From Pseudomonas yangonensis (lineage in GTDB: Bacteria; Pseudomonadota; Gammaproteobacteria; Pseudomonadales; Pseudomonadaceae): 64,000 nt of DNA. Both the position numbers and the translations under genes were made by a program. A model generated the notes under the pieces. It searched no databases. It saw nothing but the letters and a program-made list of their open reading frames with translations, and was not told where the DNA came from. The stretch lies in the NCBI RefSeq assembly GCF_009932725.1, contig NZ_BLJU01000005.1, positions 372,001 through 436,000 of the forward strand, given 5' to 3'. This document shows positions 16,371 through 25,060 of this stretch, in pieces. The stretch's first letter is position 1, and every line of letters begins with the position of its first letter.

Positions 16371-16583
16371 CAGCACTGTCCTTAGCAGAATGGTACGCAC
16401 GGTAATGCCATCATACCCCATCACAGCTGCCCACGAGTCAGCCATGGAAAAACGACCTACGCTTACCAATACATCATTCGAGAGAACTGCTATATTAAAC
16501 ATCAACACCCAGCATTGACGCATGTCCGTGCTTTCTGCCGAACAGGCAGCTGTATCACTCCCACTTACATATAGGAGTTAGCA

Positions 16584-16898
16584 ATGCTAATCCAGCTGCT
16601 TGACTATTCGATTGAAAATGAAGGCTCTACCAATGCCTGGGCTAACATTTCGATTAAAATTGATAACATTGGCCCGATAAGGTGGCACATAACTCCAAGC
16701 GAATGGAACCAACAGGATTTCGACATTGGAATTGGCGCCCCATCGGATGCAATTGACATCTCCGGCCTTTCCGCCGCAGAGAAAACCCAGCTTTTCGGAG
16801 CAGTCATGGAGGATGAGGACATCTACGACTTGGAGTCCAAAGTTTCTCAAGCCCTGAAATCCGAATTTAAAGAGATCATGAGCAAAATCAAAAGCTAA
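16584..16898 (+). CDS. Hypothetical small acidic protein (104 aa)
   Basis: Not recognised. Preceded by ATAGGAGTTAGCA, a good ribosome site, and followed by a terminator, so it is a real single-gene unit. Acidic with a C-terminal helix (LESKVSQALKSEFKEIMSKIKS). No signal peptide. Base composition here is more AT-rich than in the neighbouring backbone. Confidence 0.7.
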   Translation: MLIQLLDYSIENEGSTNAWANISIKIDNIGPIRWHITPSEWNQQDFDIGIGAPSDAIDISGLSAAEKTQLFGAVMEDEDIYDLESKVSQALKSEFKEIMSKIKS

Positions 16899-16933
16899 CC
16901 CATAGTAGCCACTGAGCAAATATAGACCCACTT

Positions 16934-16960
16934 AAGCCCGCAGCCTCGCTCGGGCTTTTT
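16934..16960 (+). terminator. Rho-independent terminator
   Basis: AAGCCCG ... CGGGCTT stem with closing T-run. Ends the 104-aa gene. Confidence 0.75.
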
Positions 16961-17002
16961 CAGCTCAAAGGCCATTTATTGGATCCTTCCCACGCACCAC
17001 TA

Positions 17003-17431
17003 CTAGTTAATCAACGTCTGCACAAACCAGAAGCTTCCGCCCCCCATCACACCTCCTATCAGCAGTAAGAAAGACGCCAATATCCATCCGAAACTGCCTA
17101 CGGAATTTTTCTTTTTTCTTACTGCCCGTCTTTTCGAGCACGCGGCCAACAGCTCCTCAATCCTTAACACCCGCTCATCCAACTCCTTTGACGAGTTACT
17201 AGACAGTTCAGTTCCAATGCGTTCCACCCTTGAGGCTTCAAAGGAAAGCCACTCGATGATCTCGATTAATCCAGGAGCCCCTTCAGCCCCATGAAGCATG
17301 ACTTCTAAGCGCTCAAGCTTATCAACAGATGCATTTATGAAATCCAACCTTCCTATAATTTCATCAACGTACTCATAGAGAAGCCGAATTTGGTTTTCAT
17401 GTCTTGTCAAGGGTCGCTTAAACTCACTCAT
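17003..17431 (-). CDS. TraM/StbC-position small protein with C-terminal membrane anchor
   Basis: 142 aa. Starts MSEFKRPLTRHENQIRLLYE and overlaps the upstream gene's stop by 8 bases. The N-terminal two-thirds is helical/coiled coil (EIIGRLDFINASVDKLERLE), then a basic stretch (SKRRAVRKKK), then a single hydrophobic segment (GWILASFLLLIGGVMGGGSFW). Third gene of a three-gene unit whose order and sizes match traK-traL-traM of RP4 and stbA-stbB-stbC of R388. A role in plasmid-type transfer or stability is inferred from position, not motif. Confidence 0.6.
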   Translation of the reverse strand: MSEFKRPLTRHENQIRLLYEYVDEIIGRLDFINASVDKLERLEVMLHGAEGAPGLIEIIEWLSFEASRVERIGTELSSNSSKELDERVLRIEELLAACSKRRAVRKKKNSVGSFGWILASFLLLIGGVMGGGSFWFVQTLIN

Positions 17432-18161
17432 ACCCACCCCCACACAAAACCAAGAAAGCCTCATCAAGCTGACGCGAAGTAGACTCTGCCTTCTTGCCAA
17501 CGTTGAGCATTTTTACCAGTCGATAATATTCATCAGGACTGGACGCATGCTTCCTCAACCCCTCTTTTATTTCCTTTAGATTTGGTACAAGCTTTTCACA
17601 AGCGACCTTAATACTCATCTTCAAATCAGCCAGATCCGCATAAATATCATTCTCGAAAACCATGCAACGTGGATCCGCAATGAATTCCCCCGTGCTTTGA
17701 GCAGCGTGGATAATTTCAGGAAATTCCTCAGAAACGTCTCTTTTGACCCTATTAAAAACGACTCTGATTCGCTCCTTTTCCACCCCCATCGCAGCCAGCA
17801 TACGCGCAGTTAGAATGGACTCTGCTTGCTCTTTAGCTCCAGGAACAACCGGAACCATGAACAGGTCGACCTCGTCATGGCCAGCATTGAATGACGTCAG
17901 CCCCTCGAAAAATGCTTCAGAATTGGAGGCACCAACATCGACGACCAGATCATCGTTCACTACCATTTCCAAATAAATCTTCTTGAACTCCTCGCCCCTT
18001 AACATTCCAGAAGCGCTCACTAAGTCACGAGAGTCCTGATTAATTGACTCCACAACCAATAGCTTTGCACCGTTCATTCGCGGAACAAGCATATGAGCTG
18101 ACAATGTAGACTTACCTTGATTCCCACTGATACCCGCAACAACCACCTTCATAATAATCAC
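17424..18161 (-). CDS. StbB/TraL-like ParA-type ATPase
   Basis: 245-aa deviant-Walker P-loop protein. MKVVVAGISGNQGKSTLSAH carries the Walker A variant (GNQGKST), then LLVVESINQD, DDLVVDVGAS (Walker B-like) and RIRVVFNRVK. It resembles R388 StbB (NFSGNVGKTT, AVESIN, VVDIGASN as recalled), which acts in plasmid intracellular positioning and stable maintenance. The GTG start overlaps the upstream stop (GTGA); ATG 18152 is an alternative. Sits on the leading side of the oriT candidate. Confidence 0.82.
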   Translation of the reverse strand: MIIMKVVVAGISGNQGKSTLSAHMLVPRMNGAKLLVVESINQDSRDLVSASGMLRGEEFKKIYLEMVVNDDLVVDVGASNSEAFFEGLTSFNAGHDEVDLFMVPVVPGAKEQAESILTARMLAAMGVEKERIRVVFNRVKRDVSEEFPEIIHAAQSTGEFIADPRCMVFENDIYADLADLKMSIKVACEKLVPNLKEIKEGLRKHASSPDEYYRLVKMLNVGKKAESTSRQLDEAFLVLCGGGYE

Positions 18162-18499
18162 CTATTTTTAAAAAATTTATATAATTCAACCGGATTACTA
18201 ATTGACTCCTTCCTAGCCACTGGCAACCCTACACCCTCAACTCTACTTAGCTCTCGCTGCACAGTAGCATCGAGACCACTCCTATTCCTGATCAACCCTC
18301 GCCCCGCGATCCTCAAATAGATTTCATATTCCTCTTTCATGTCATTAACCAAAAATCGATATAGACTCGATAGAGAAATAGTGACCCCATCATTTGCCAG
18401 ACAATCTCTAATCTCCTGCAACGTTTTATACGCCATTAACGATTCGCTCAAAAAATCACGCCTGGAATGTAGAGCAATTCTTGCCTTCCCCTTCGACAT
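18158..18499 (-). CDS. TraK/StbA-position DNA-binding protein
   Basis: 113-aa basic protein. The segment AYKTLQEIRDCLANDGVTIS followed by LSSLYRFLVND reads as a helix-turn-helix of the kind found in oriT-binding TraK-like and StbA-like proteins. It is first in its operon and directly borders the oriT candidate, as traK and stbA do. Likely binds repeats in 18500-18818 and represses its own operon. The family assignment rests mainly on context and the HTH-like segment. Confidence 0.65.
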   Translation of the reverse strand: MSKGKARIALHSRRDFLSESLMAYKTLQEIRDCLANDGVTISLSSLYRFLVNDMKEEYEIYLRIAGRGLIRNRSGLDATVQRELSRVEGVGLPVARKESISNPVELYKFFKNR

Positions 18500-18818
18500 A
18501 CCGCCCCCTCTTTTTAATCATTATGCGCACACTTAAATAACAATAGAAGTTTACAGACTTGGAATACTGGTTATATAAACAAGTATTTTTGAAAACATGC
18601 CATTGCACGTGAAAACTCAAGGCAACACGTGAGCACACGAGACCACAAACGAAAGCAATCAAAAGCACGAAAACAAGAAAGAAAAACTTTTAACACTGCT
18701 GCACCTTCTTCGAAGGTTGCATCAGCGTAAAACCCCAGCCCACAAACATGCAGTTGCACCAATGCATGCTCATATGCATTTACTAAATGCGTAGTAAGCA
18801 TATTTAACGAGGCATGCC
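18500..18818. other. Candidate oriT / divergent promoter region
   Basis: 319-bp AT-rich gap between the divergent stb/tra-like operon and the accessory-relaxase operon, the position of oriT in R388 and RP4. Contains a TGCACCTTC-TTC-GAAGGTTGCA hairpin with one bulge (18700-18721), an inverted repeat GCATTTA-C-TAAATGC (18776-18790), repeated TGCA/ATGCAT words at 18750-18780, and repeated ACGTGA words near 18608-18640. The nic site could not be matched to a known sequence. Confidence 0.6.
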
Positions 18819-19145
18819 ATGAGAAAGATTTACAGCCAAAGCATTAACAACCACTCAACCCAGGTAGCGATAGATAATCTCGCCAAATCCTTGGATGTAG
18901 CTCAAAGCCGTATTCTTGAGACAATTCTAAACGCCATTGATATAGACGACTTGGTGGCCTTGATCACCCGCCAACTATCATTAAAAAGCACTAATACAAT
19001 CAGACTAGACAGCCCCACATCTCAACTTATTCGAGACGAAATCGCTCATTCGATTTCGCTACTAAGCAACAGGGTAATAGATGCGGCAGCCGAGGGAGCC
19101 AAAACAGGCGTCATGTCCCTTCTTGAGACTGGGGAAACGATATGA
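18819..19145 (+). CDS. Relaxosome accessory protein candidate (TrwA position)
   Basis: 108 aa. Follows the oriT candidate and overlaps the relaxase start (ATGA). The N-terminus (HSTQVAIDNLAKSLDVAQSR followed by ILETILNAI) is compatible with a short helical DNA-binding fold; a ribbon-helix-helix is possible but not certain. TrwA/TraY-type proteins at this position bind oriT and stimulate nicking. Function inferred from gene order. Confidence 0.6.
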   Translation: MRKIYSQSINNHSTQVAIDNLAKSLDVAQSRILETILNAIDIDDLVALITRQLSLKSTNTIRLDSPTSQLIRDEIAHSISLLSNRVIDAAAEGAKTGVMSLLETGETI

Positions 19146-22057
19146 GTATTTTTACGATTGATAAATTTTGCTCAAAAGATATTGCATCACGAGCCGAATA
19201 CAATGAAATCGGCCTTGAACTAACATATTCTCGATCAGGGTCAGAGGACTATTACTTTAAAGCCAACAGCGACACACTGCTGGCTGCTCTAGTTGGAAGC
19301 GGGGCACGTAAACTTAATCTTGGGATAATGCCCAGACCTGGGGACTACCAAGCATTGATGTCCGGTATAAATCCTAGAACTGATCAGGCGTTCTGTAGCA
19401 AGACAAGACAAACTCAACTACAAACTGACAATCACGCCCTGGCCGGATTTTCCACATCATTCAACGTCGAAAAATCGCTCTCATTGCTCTACGCCACCCT
19501 CCCCCGTGATCAGCAGATCAAATTTGAGCAAGCGATGATGGAGGCCGCCAGCCGCACCATCCAGCACCTCGAAGAAGGTGGCCACTTTGCATACCGAACA
19601 GGTGCGCAAGGAAGCGAGACGCATCCTGGTGAGGTCGTTGCTGCGACATACCTCCACTTCACAAATCGCAACCAAGAACCGCATCTTCACGTCCACGCCG
19701 AAATCCCCAATTTGATTCTAGGCATCGACGGCCAGTGGAGAACACTTGATGCCCGTGAGCTATACCGACGCCAGGTTGAGATTGGAGCTCTGTTTGATGC
19801 CAGCCTCGCCAGCATCCTGCAACGCGATCTTCCAGAAGTAGCCGATCATCTTGAGTGCGCTCCTGAACGTAGTGGGTTGGTTGTCGCTGGCATTGATCGC
19901 AATACTGTCATGCGCTTTTCGACACGCCGCCAGGAAATTCAGGATGGCCTGCAAGCCATGGGAGCTTCAGGTGCGGACGCAGCGCGAGCTGTCGCCAAAA
20001 GAACACGCCAAGCCAAGGCAGGGGTGGAAGGAACGGTACTGCGTCAGGAATGGAAATCCTGCCTTTCAGATATTTCCCCCACCCAGGGAGATCTCACGCC
20101 AGCCACTTTGCTAGCCGTCGAGGCCATGGTCTTCAAGAACAGCAGCGTCTTCAAAAAGCATGATCTTGACCGTGCTGTCGCGATGCTCAGCATCCTCCAC
20201 GGCGGAATCGGATCACTCCCCGAAATTGAGTCTGCCGTCGCGCAGCAGCTGGGAGTTGTGCGGCTGCCAGCCAGTCCTGGAGCAGAACCATTATTTACGA
20301 CCGAAACCTTCAGGCAGCTCGAAGTCGATCTGCTGCGCTTTGCTCGCAAAGCGTCAAGACATAGTCAGCACTTCGCCCTGTCCGACCTGCAAATCCAACA
20401 GGCATTGCGACAATGCGAACAGGAGAAAGGTTTTCCCCTACGCGATGAGCAGGTTCAGGCCATGCTACACGCCACAGATGGCAAGCAGATCTCAATAATT
20501 CAGGGCGCTGCGGGTACCGGAAAGTCTGCGTCACTCGCTGCGCTCAATATCGCCTACAGCTCAGCTGGGCATCGTGTACTGGGTCTTGCACCATCAGGTG
20601 CCGCGGCGGCAGAACTTCAAAAAAGCTCCGGCATTGACTCGCAGACTATTCATGCGCTGCTCATGCAACTTGAGAACGATAACGCCCGGAAACCATTCCA
20701 TCTGACCGACCGTGACGTGCTCGTCCTGGATGAAGCCGGCATGGTCGATACCCGTACGCTGCACAAGCTCATGAGTCATGTGGATGCAGCAGGGGCAAAG
20801 ATCGTGCTGGTAGGGGACTCTAAACAGCTGGAAGCGGTTGGCTCTGCCTCAACGCTGCACATGCTCACCCAGCATTTGGGCTCTGCACGACTTGAGCAGA
20901 TAGCTCGCCAGCGCGACAGCGCGGACAGGGCAATCAGTCAGGCTTGGTTCTCAGATACTCAAGATGCGCCGGCAATGATGCAGCAGCGCGGGTTACTCCG
21001 CGTCGCCAGCCCTGACCAACCATCCCCGATTGAACAAATGCTCATCGATGCTGCTCAGGTGCACAAGGAAGGCGCAGCCTGGAACGAAATCCTCCTGCTC
21101 GCTGATCGCAACCGTGACGTGACCATGCTCAACCAACGCGTACGAGAAATACGTATGGCAAACGCTGAGCTGGACAGTTCAGCCGAAAAGGTTATCCAGG
21201 TGAGCAGTGACAAAGGGTATACCCGACAGCTTGCGCTTTGTCCGGGCGACCGCATCATGCTGCGCAAAAACGCAAAGCTTGATGGCACCCCAGTCTTCAA
21301 TGGAGACCGTGCAAGCGTCACTCGGATCGAATTTCGCACGTCGAGCACTGATGAATCCCAGGTAGAAACGCTCCTGCATGCTCGCCTGGATCGCTCCGGC
21401 GCGGAAATATGCTGGCGGCTTGGCGACTACGATAAGCTGGATCACGCTTACGCCATGACCGTGCACAAATCCCAAGGGCTCACTGTCGAACATGCGTTTT
21501 ACTTGGTGAGCGAAACAACGGATCGCCGCTCTGCATACGTCGCGTTCACGCGCGCCAAAGAGGCCTGCCCGTTTTACCTGTCCCCCGTGTGCGAATCCGC
21601 ATTCGCGAACAGAACGAGTGCGTTCAAGTCAAAAATGACGGCACTTGACGCTGATCCAGAAACTAAGAAGCGAGTGCTCAAGCTACCCGTTGGATTAGAT
21701 GAGACAGCCATCCGCACCCAGCAACCAGCAGTAAAAGAATTACTGGAGAAGGCCGGAGCTCATTTTTCATACTCTGATAAAACCGAAACACCCCAGCCTG
21801 CCGCCCCAGATCCGTTAGCAAATCCAATTAGCATCCCCCCGCCTCAGCCGGGGTCACGGACAAAGCTAAACTTCCTGATTGAGCGTCTAAGGGAACGCTT
21901 GGGCATTGTCAGGCAGACAGGAAAAACTATTCAGAGCTCCAAATCGTCTTGGCCGCTAGCTGATGCATCAGTCGAAGATTCGCGTGTCGTAAAGCATCGC
22001 CACAGCGCCACTCCAAGATCACATCTAGCGGTATCACCTTCGCCGGAGCACGCCTGA
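19142..22057 (+). CDS. MobF-family conjugative relaxase-helicase (TrwC/TraI-like)
   Basis: 971 aa. Nicks oriT, stays bound to the 5' end and unwinds DNA for transfer. N-terminal relaxase: tyrosines at residues 20, 29, 37 and 38 (AEYNE, LTYSRS, EDYYFK) and the metal-binding three-His motif EPHLHVHAEIPN (His 181/183/185). The helicase half is SF1 RecD/TraI-type: Walker A GAAGTGKSAS (455-464), DEAG box LVLDEAGMVD (~527-536), GDSKQLEAVG, and motif VI-like TVHKSQGLT near 780. The C-terminal ~130 residues are unconserved and basic. Overlaps the accessory gene by 4 nt and the next gene by 1 nt. No coupling-protein gene adjoins it, unlike trwB in R388. Confidence 0.93.
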   Translation: MSIFTIDKFCSKDIASRAEYNEIGLELTYSRSGSEDYYFKANSDTLLAALVGSGARKLNLGIMPRPGDYQALMSGINPRTDQAFCSKTRQTQLQTDNHALAGFSTSFNVEKSLSLLYATLPRDQQIKFEQAMMEAASRTIQHLEEGGHFAYRTGAQGSETHPGEVVAATYLHFTNRNQEPHLHVHAEIPNLILGIDGQWRTLDARELYRRQVEIGALFDASLASILQRDLPEVADHLECAPERSGLVVAGIDRNTVMRFSTRRQEIQDGLQAMGASGADAARAVAKRTRQAKAGVEGTVLRQEWKSCLSDISPTQGDLTPATLLAVEAMVFKNSSVFKKHDLDRAVAMLSILHGGIGSLPEIESAVAQQLGVVRLPASPGAEPLFTTETFRQLEVDLLRFARKASRHSQHFALSDLQIQQALRQCEQEKGFPLRDEQVQAMLHATDGKQISIIQGAAGTGKSASLAALNIAYSSAGHRVLGLAPSGAAAAELQKSSGIDSQTIHALLMQLENDNARKPFHLTDRDVLVLDEAGMVDTRTLHKLMSHVDAAGAKIVLVGDSKQLEAVGSASTLHMLTQHLGSARLEQIARQRDSADRAISQAWFSDTQDAPAMMQQRGLLRVASPDQPSPIEQMLIDAAQVHKEGAAWNEILLLADRNRDVTMLNQRVREIRMANAELDSSAEKVIQVSSDKGYTRQLALCPGDRIMLRKNAKLDGTPVFNGDRASVTRIEFRTSSTDESQVETLLHARLDRSGAEICWRLGDYDKLDHAYAMTVHKSQGLTVEHAFYLVSETTDRRSAYVAFTRAKEACPFYLSPVCESAFANRTSAFKSKMTALDADPETKKRVLKLPVGLDETAIRTQQPAVKELLEKAGAHFSYSDKTETPQPAAPDPLANPISIPPPQPGSRTKLNFLIERLRERLGIVRQTGKTIQSSKSSWPLADASVEDSRVVKHRHSATPRSHLAVSPSPEHA

Positions 22058-22530
22058 TGCGCCTGTACTTGGATACGGAATTTACACAACTCAACCCCCT
22101 TACCTACCAACTGATCAGCCTTGCTTTGGTTTCGGAGGACGGTCAGGAGTTCTATGTAGAGTTGGTGGACAACTGGACGGAAGACGAATGCTCCGACTTC
22201 ACTCGATCCATCGTTCTGCCCCAGCTCGACTTGCCCCGCTACGGTAGGACTACAGAGCAGGCCAGGAGGGAGTTACTCTCATTTCTCAGCTTGATTGGTC
22301 ACGCTGAAATCATCAGCGACGCCATGAACTGGGATTGGCCACTGCTCCTTGGGTTGGCGGGGTCAAAAGGCCTCCCTGAAGGTATTGAGGCGGGTAGCAT
22401 CCCCGCCGAAATTCAAGGCGATATTGGAGATCTCAGCGATGCCCCGCACCATGCACTTTTGGACGCTCGGCAGCTAGCAGCAATCGTGGAGCACCATATC
22501 CACAGCCCTGGCACCGTAAACCTGGAGTGA
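22057..22530 (+). CDS. DEDD-type 3'-5' exonuclease-like protein
   Basis: 157 aa, RNase H/DnaQ-like fold. It opens with MRLYLDTEFTQLNP, giving the exonuclease I motif D-x-E (Asp6, Glu8), and ends with APHHALLDARQLA, an H-x4-D motif III. An acidic DAMNWDWPLL segment lies between. Similar short proteins are 3'-5' exoribonucleases. Its ATG overlaps the relaxase stop (TGATG), so it is translated with the relaxase and may process transferred or regulatory nucleic acid; the target is unknown. Confidence 0.75.
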   Translation: MRLYLDTEFTQLNPLTYQLISLALVSEDGQEFYVELVDNWTEDECSDFTRSIVLPQLDLPRYGRTTEQARRELLSFLSLIGHAEIISDAMNWDWPLLLGLAGSKGLPEGIEAGSIPAEIQGDIGDLSDAPHHALLDARQLAAIVEHHIHSPGTVNLE

Positions 22531-22534
22531 ACCG

Positions 22535-22822
22535 ATGAATGTCGCTCAACTGATTCAGCTACTCAGCGATTACCCTGCCGATACGGAAGTTCTCGTGGAG
22601 GGCTACGAAAACGGTTACGACCCAGTTCACTCGCTGTCCACAAAGACAGTAGCCAAGGTTCTGAATGCCGCTGACTATGATGGCCTTTTCGATACCCCGG
22701 ACAACCTTGAGCTGGAAGCCCCTGGCGAAAAACTGACAGGCTTTAAAGCTATGGCGCGAAAAGAAAATGGCGAACGCATGAACTGCGTTGTGATCGCCGG
22801 TCTGCGAGGCCACAAACGATAA
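22535..22822 (+). CDS. Hypothetical protein (95 aa) of mobile-element type
   Basis: MNVAQLIQLLSDYPADTEVL, then VEGYENGYDP; ends CVVIAGLRGHKR. Four bases after the exonuclease-like stop, so last gene of the relaxase operon. The N-terminal phrase is common to small proteins carried by plasmids and islands, but no function is known to me. No membrane segment or catalytic motif. Confidence 0.65.
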   Translation: MNVAQLIQLLSDYPADTEVLVEGYENGYDPVHSLSTKTVAKVLNAADYDGLFDTPDNLELEAPGEKLTGFKAMARKENGERMNCVVIAGLRGHKR

Positions 22823-22935
22823 CCTACGGCAGCTTGCAACCGGCGCTCATGGCCACCGCTCCCTGACTAAAACCAAGCTTGCGGGGAACTCTCCGGTGGC
22901 CGGTAGCCACGATGGCTAAGTGCAGCGACCACTGC

Positions 22936-24210
22936 CTACCCACGCACCCCGATCACCTCATCCCAGCGCGTCGTGTATCTCTGGCTCAGCATATCCCGAC
23001 GCATCGCCCAAGCAGGTTTCGCAGGCACACGGCCAATGCGCAAAGTGCCACGGCCTTCACGCTGATTAATCTGGTCAACAACAGCCATGAGCCGGTCGGC
23101 GCCACGCCTTGGTTTAGGCGCAAATAGATCGGGCGTCAGCTCTCCTCGCTGGCTCAGATCCATCAGCAGGATGCTGCATTTTGAGAAGGGATACCCTGGC
23201 CGGTAGATTTGACTTAAGCCCCGCTGGGCGAGCGCAAGAATCTCGCGAGTATCATCAGTTGCAGCAGGCAGAGCTAGGGTGATTGCGTTGGCGTAACGCG
23301 GCCCATCGGTATCTGCCAATTGAGTCTGGAGACCCACCTGGATTGTGCTGCACAGCGAGCTCTGAGCCCGTAGTTTCTCGGCGGCACGGGTTACGTAGGC
23401 GGCCAGGGCCTCGCGAATCGGGGGCAACTCCGTCAAGCGCACACCAAACATTTTGCTGCTGCCAATTGCCTCCTTTGGCGGTGGGCCTCCGTTGAGTCCG
23501 ATGCAGCTCACACCCCGCAACTCACGCGCCGTGCGCTCCATGGTCACACCGAACGTCTTGCGCAGAGTGCCAATATCGAACTGGGCTAAATCCCATGCCG
23601 TGGTGATATTCAGGGCCACCAGCTTGGCCGCCGAGCGATGACCTACACCCCAGACCTCAGACACGGGAGCCAAGCGAAGAAGCTTCTCCTGGCGGACAGG
23701 GTCAGTCAGATCGAGCACACCACCAGTGCCTTTCCACTTCTTCGCCGCCCAGTTCGCCAACTTAGCCAGGGTTTTGGTCGTACTGATGCCCACGCCAACC
23801 GGCATACCAATCTCACGAGCCAGGCGCTCGCGGATGCTGCGGCCCAACGCCTCGGGATCAGCCACACCGGTCATGTCGCCCCATGCCTCATCAATGGAAT
23901 ACACCTCGATGCCTGGCAGCATGTCGGCCATCACGCGCATCACCCGGTTGCTGATGTCGGCGTACAGCGTGTAGTTGCTGGATAGCGCGACCACACCTTG
24001 GCGGCGCATTTCATCGCGCACCTTGAAGTATGCAGCGCCCATGCCGATGCCCAGCGCCTTGGCCTCAGCTGAGCGAGCGATTACGCAGCCATCGTTGTTG
24101 GAGAGCACCACCACAGGTCGGCGCTTGAGCTCGGGTTGGCAGATGCGCTCGCAGCTGCAATAAAACGAGTTGCAGTCGATCAGTGCAAATACTTGGCGCG
24201 GAATGATCAT
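22936..24210 (-). CDS. umuC: DNA polymerase V catalytic subunit UmuC
   Basis: 424-aa Y-family translesion polymerase. ALIDCNSFYCSCERICQPEL carries the first metal-binding Asp, VVLSNNDGCVIARSAEAKALG the steric-gate/finger region, VYSIDEAWGDM the catalytic Asp-Glu, followed by the helix-hairpin-helix (LAPVSEVWGVGHRSAAKL) and little-finger domain. Acts with UmuD' in SOS mutagenesis. Overlaps umuD by 4 nt in one operon under a LexA box. The polymerase residues look intact. Confidence 0.95.
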   Translation of the reverse strand: MIIPRQVFALIDCNSFYCSCERICQPELKRRPVVVLSNNDGCVIARSAEAKALGIGMGAAYFKVRDEMRRQGVVALSSNYTLYADISNRVMRVMADMLPGIEVYSIDEAWGDMTGVADPEALGRSIRERLAREIGMPVGVGISTTKTLAKLANWAAKKWKGTGGVLDLTDPVRQEKLLRLAPVSEVWGVGHRSAAKLVALNITTAWDLAQFDIGTLRKTFGVTMERTARELRGVSCIGLNGGPPPKEAIGSSKMFGVRLTELPPIREALAAYVTRAAEKLRAQSSLCSTIQVGLQTQLADTDGPRYANAITLALPAATDDTREILALAQRGLSQIYRPGYPFSKCSILLMDLSQRGELTPDLFAPKPRRGADRLMAVVDQINQREGRGTLRIGRVPAKPAWAMRRDMLSQRYTTRWDEVIGVRG

Positions 24211-24644
24211 GACGCCACACAGCTGACCACCCAGGACACCACACCCCAGACCTCGATGATCTCTTCACCATCGAGCTGGACATCGGGAACAGTGGGATCT
24301 GCGGCCTTAAGCCAGCGACCTCCGAACAAGTCGCGTTGAACTAGTCGCACCCGGTAGCCCTCTCCACCTAGGTCGACTACCACCAACTTGTCGTCCAGAT
24401 GGCTTGCTGCTCTGTTCACAATCAGTCGATCACCGGGGAAGATCCCGAAGCCCAGCAGCGTGTCATCAAGTACGCGCACGCCCCAGACATGCGGAGCTCC
24501 CAGTCCTGTGAGGCGATCTAGAGAAAGCCCTTCCTCCTTCTCGTCTTCAGCAGGCGACTGGAAGCCGGTGATACGAAGATCAGCCACATCGGCGAGCAGG
24601 CGCTCTCGCAGACGTTCGCCCCGGGCAAGGATGGAAAGAGACAT
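24207..24644 (-). CDS. umuD: UmuD-like protein with substituted catalytic residues
   Basis: 145-aa LexA/UmuD-like S24 protein. Residues ~28-50 have the UmuD-style PSP/AED segment (FQSPAEDEKEEGLSLD), and the C-terminal fold is recognisable (GIFPGDRLIVNRAASHLDDKLVVVDLGGEGYRV). Where UmuD has GDSM (nucleophile Ser60), this protein reads LDDTL. Where the catalytic Lys should follow (VKKL), it reads VRLV. Self-cleavage to UmuD' is therefore doubtful, though the fold and operon position are clear. SOS control by the LexA box upstream. Confidence 0.88.
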   Translation of the reverse strand: MSLSILARGERLRERLLADVADLRITGFQSPAEDEKEEGLSLDRLTGLGAPHVWGVRVLDDTLLGFGIFPGDRLIVNRAASHLDDKLVVVDLGGEGYRVRLVQRDLFGGRWLKAADPTVPDVQLDGEEIIEVWGVVSWVVSCVAS

Positions 24645-24663
24645 CTGAGCACTTCCGCAAAAA

Positions 24664-24679
24664 CTGTATATATGTACAG
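24664..24679 (-). promoter_or_regulatory. LexA (SOS) box before umuDC
   Basis: CTGTATATATGTACAG fits the CTG-N10-CAG LexA consensus and lies ~20 bp upstream of the umuD start. Predicts damage-inducible expression. Confidence 0.9.
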
Positions 24680-24747
24680 CATAAAAAAGAAGATGAATCG
24701 GTCAACCGAAGACCAAGGCAACTCCGACAAGAGGGCGTGCCCAGCGA

Positions 24748-24957
24748 TCAGGCGTCGATTAGCTCATCCCGGAGGATGAGCACCTGCTTGGGCGCCTCGA
24801 TGCTGATGCGTACCTGGCTTTGGCCTTGGAAAGCACCGACATGTACGGTAATTCCATCGCGCAGCAACTCTTTGAGTAGCTTTTCGGTATCGACGCCAGG
24901 GTCGATGGTCAGGCGGATCATCTCGCCTTCACGGCGAGTCACAGTCAGATATCCCAT
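24748..24957 (-). CDS. CsrA/RsmA-like RNA-binding regulator with a helical insertion
   Basis: 69 aa. CsrA core is visible: YLTVTRREGEMIRL (strand 1, RRxGE), ITVHVGAFQGQSQVRISIEAPKQVLILRDEL (GxxQVRIxIxAP and R-x-E). Between strands 1 and 2 there is a ~15-residue insert (PGVDTEKLLKELLRDG) predicted helical. CsrA dimers bind GGA hairpins in mRNA leaders. An island-borne paralog could retarget host post-transcriptional control. Next to umuDC on the same strand; divergent from the SRAP-like gene. Confidence 0.82.
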   Translation of the reverse strand: MGYLTVTRREGEMIRLTIDPGVDTEKLLKELLRDGITVHVGAFQGQSQVRISIEAPKQVLILRDELIDA

Positions 24958-25060
24958 GGGGCAAGTCCTTTGCTAATGAGGCGATGTGCTTCCTGCTTCG
25001 GCAGTCTAGAACAAGGTGACGGATGTCGAATGTGCAACTGCGCAGCGAGAGGAGCCAGGT

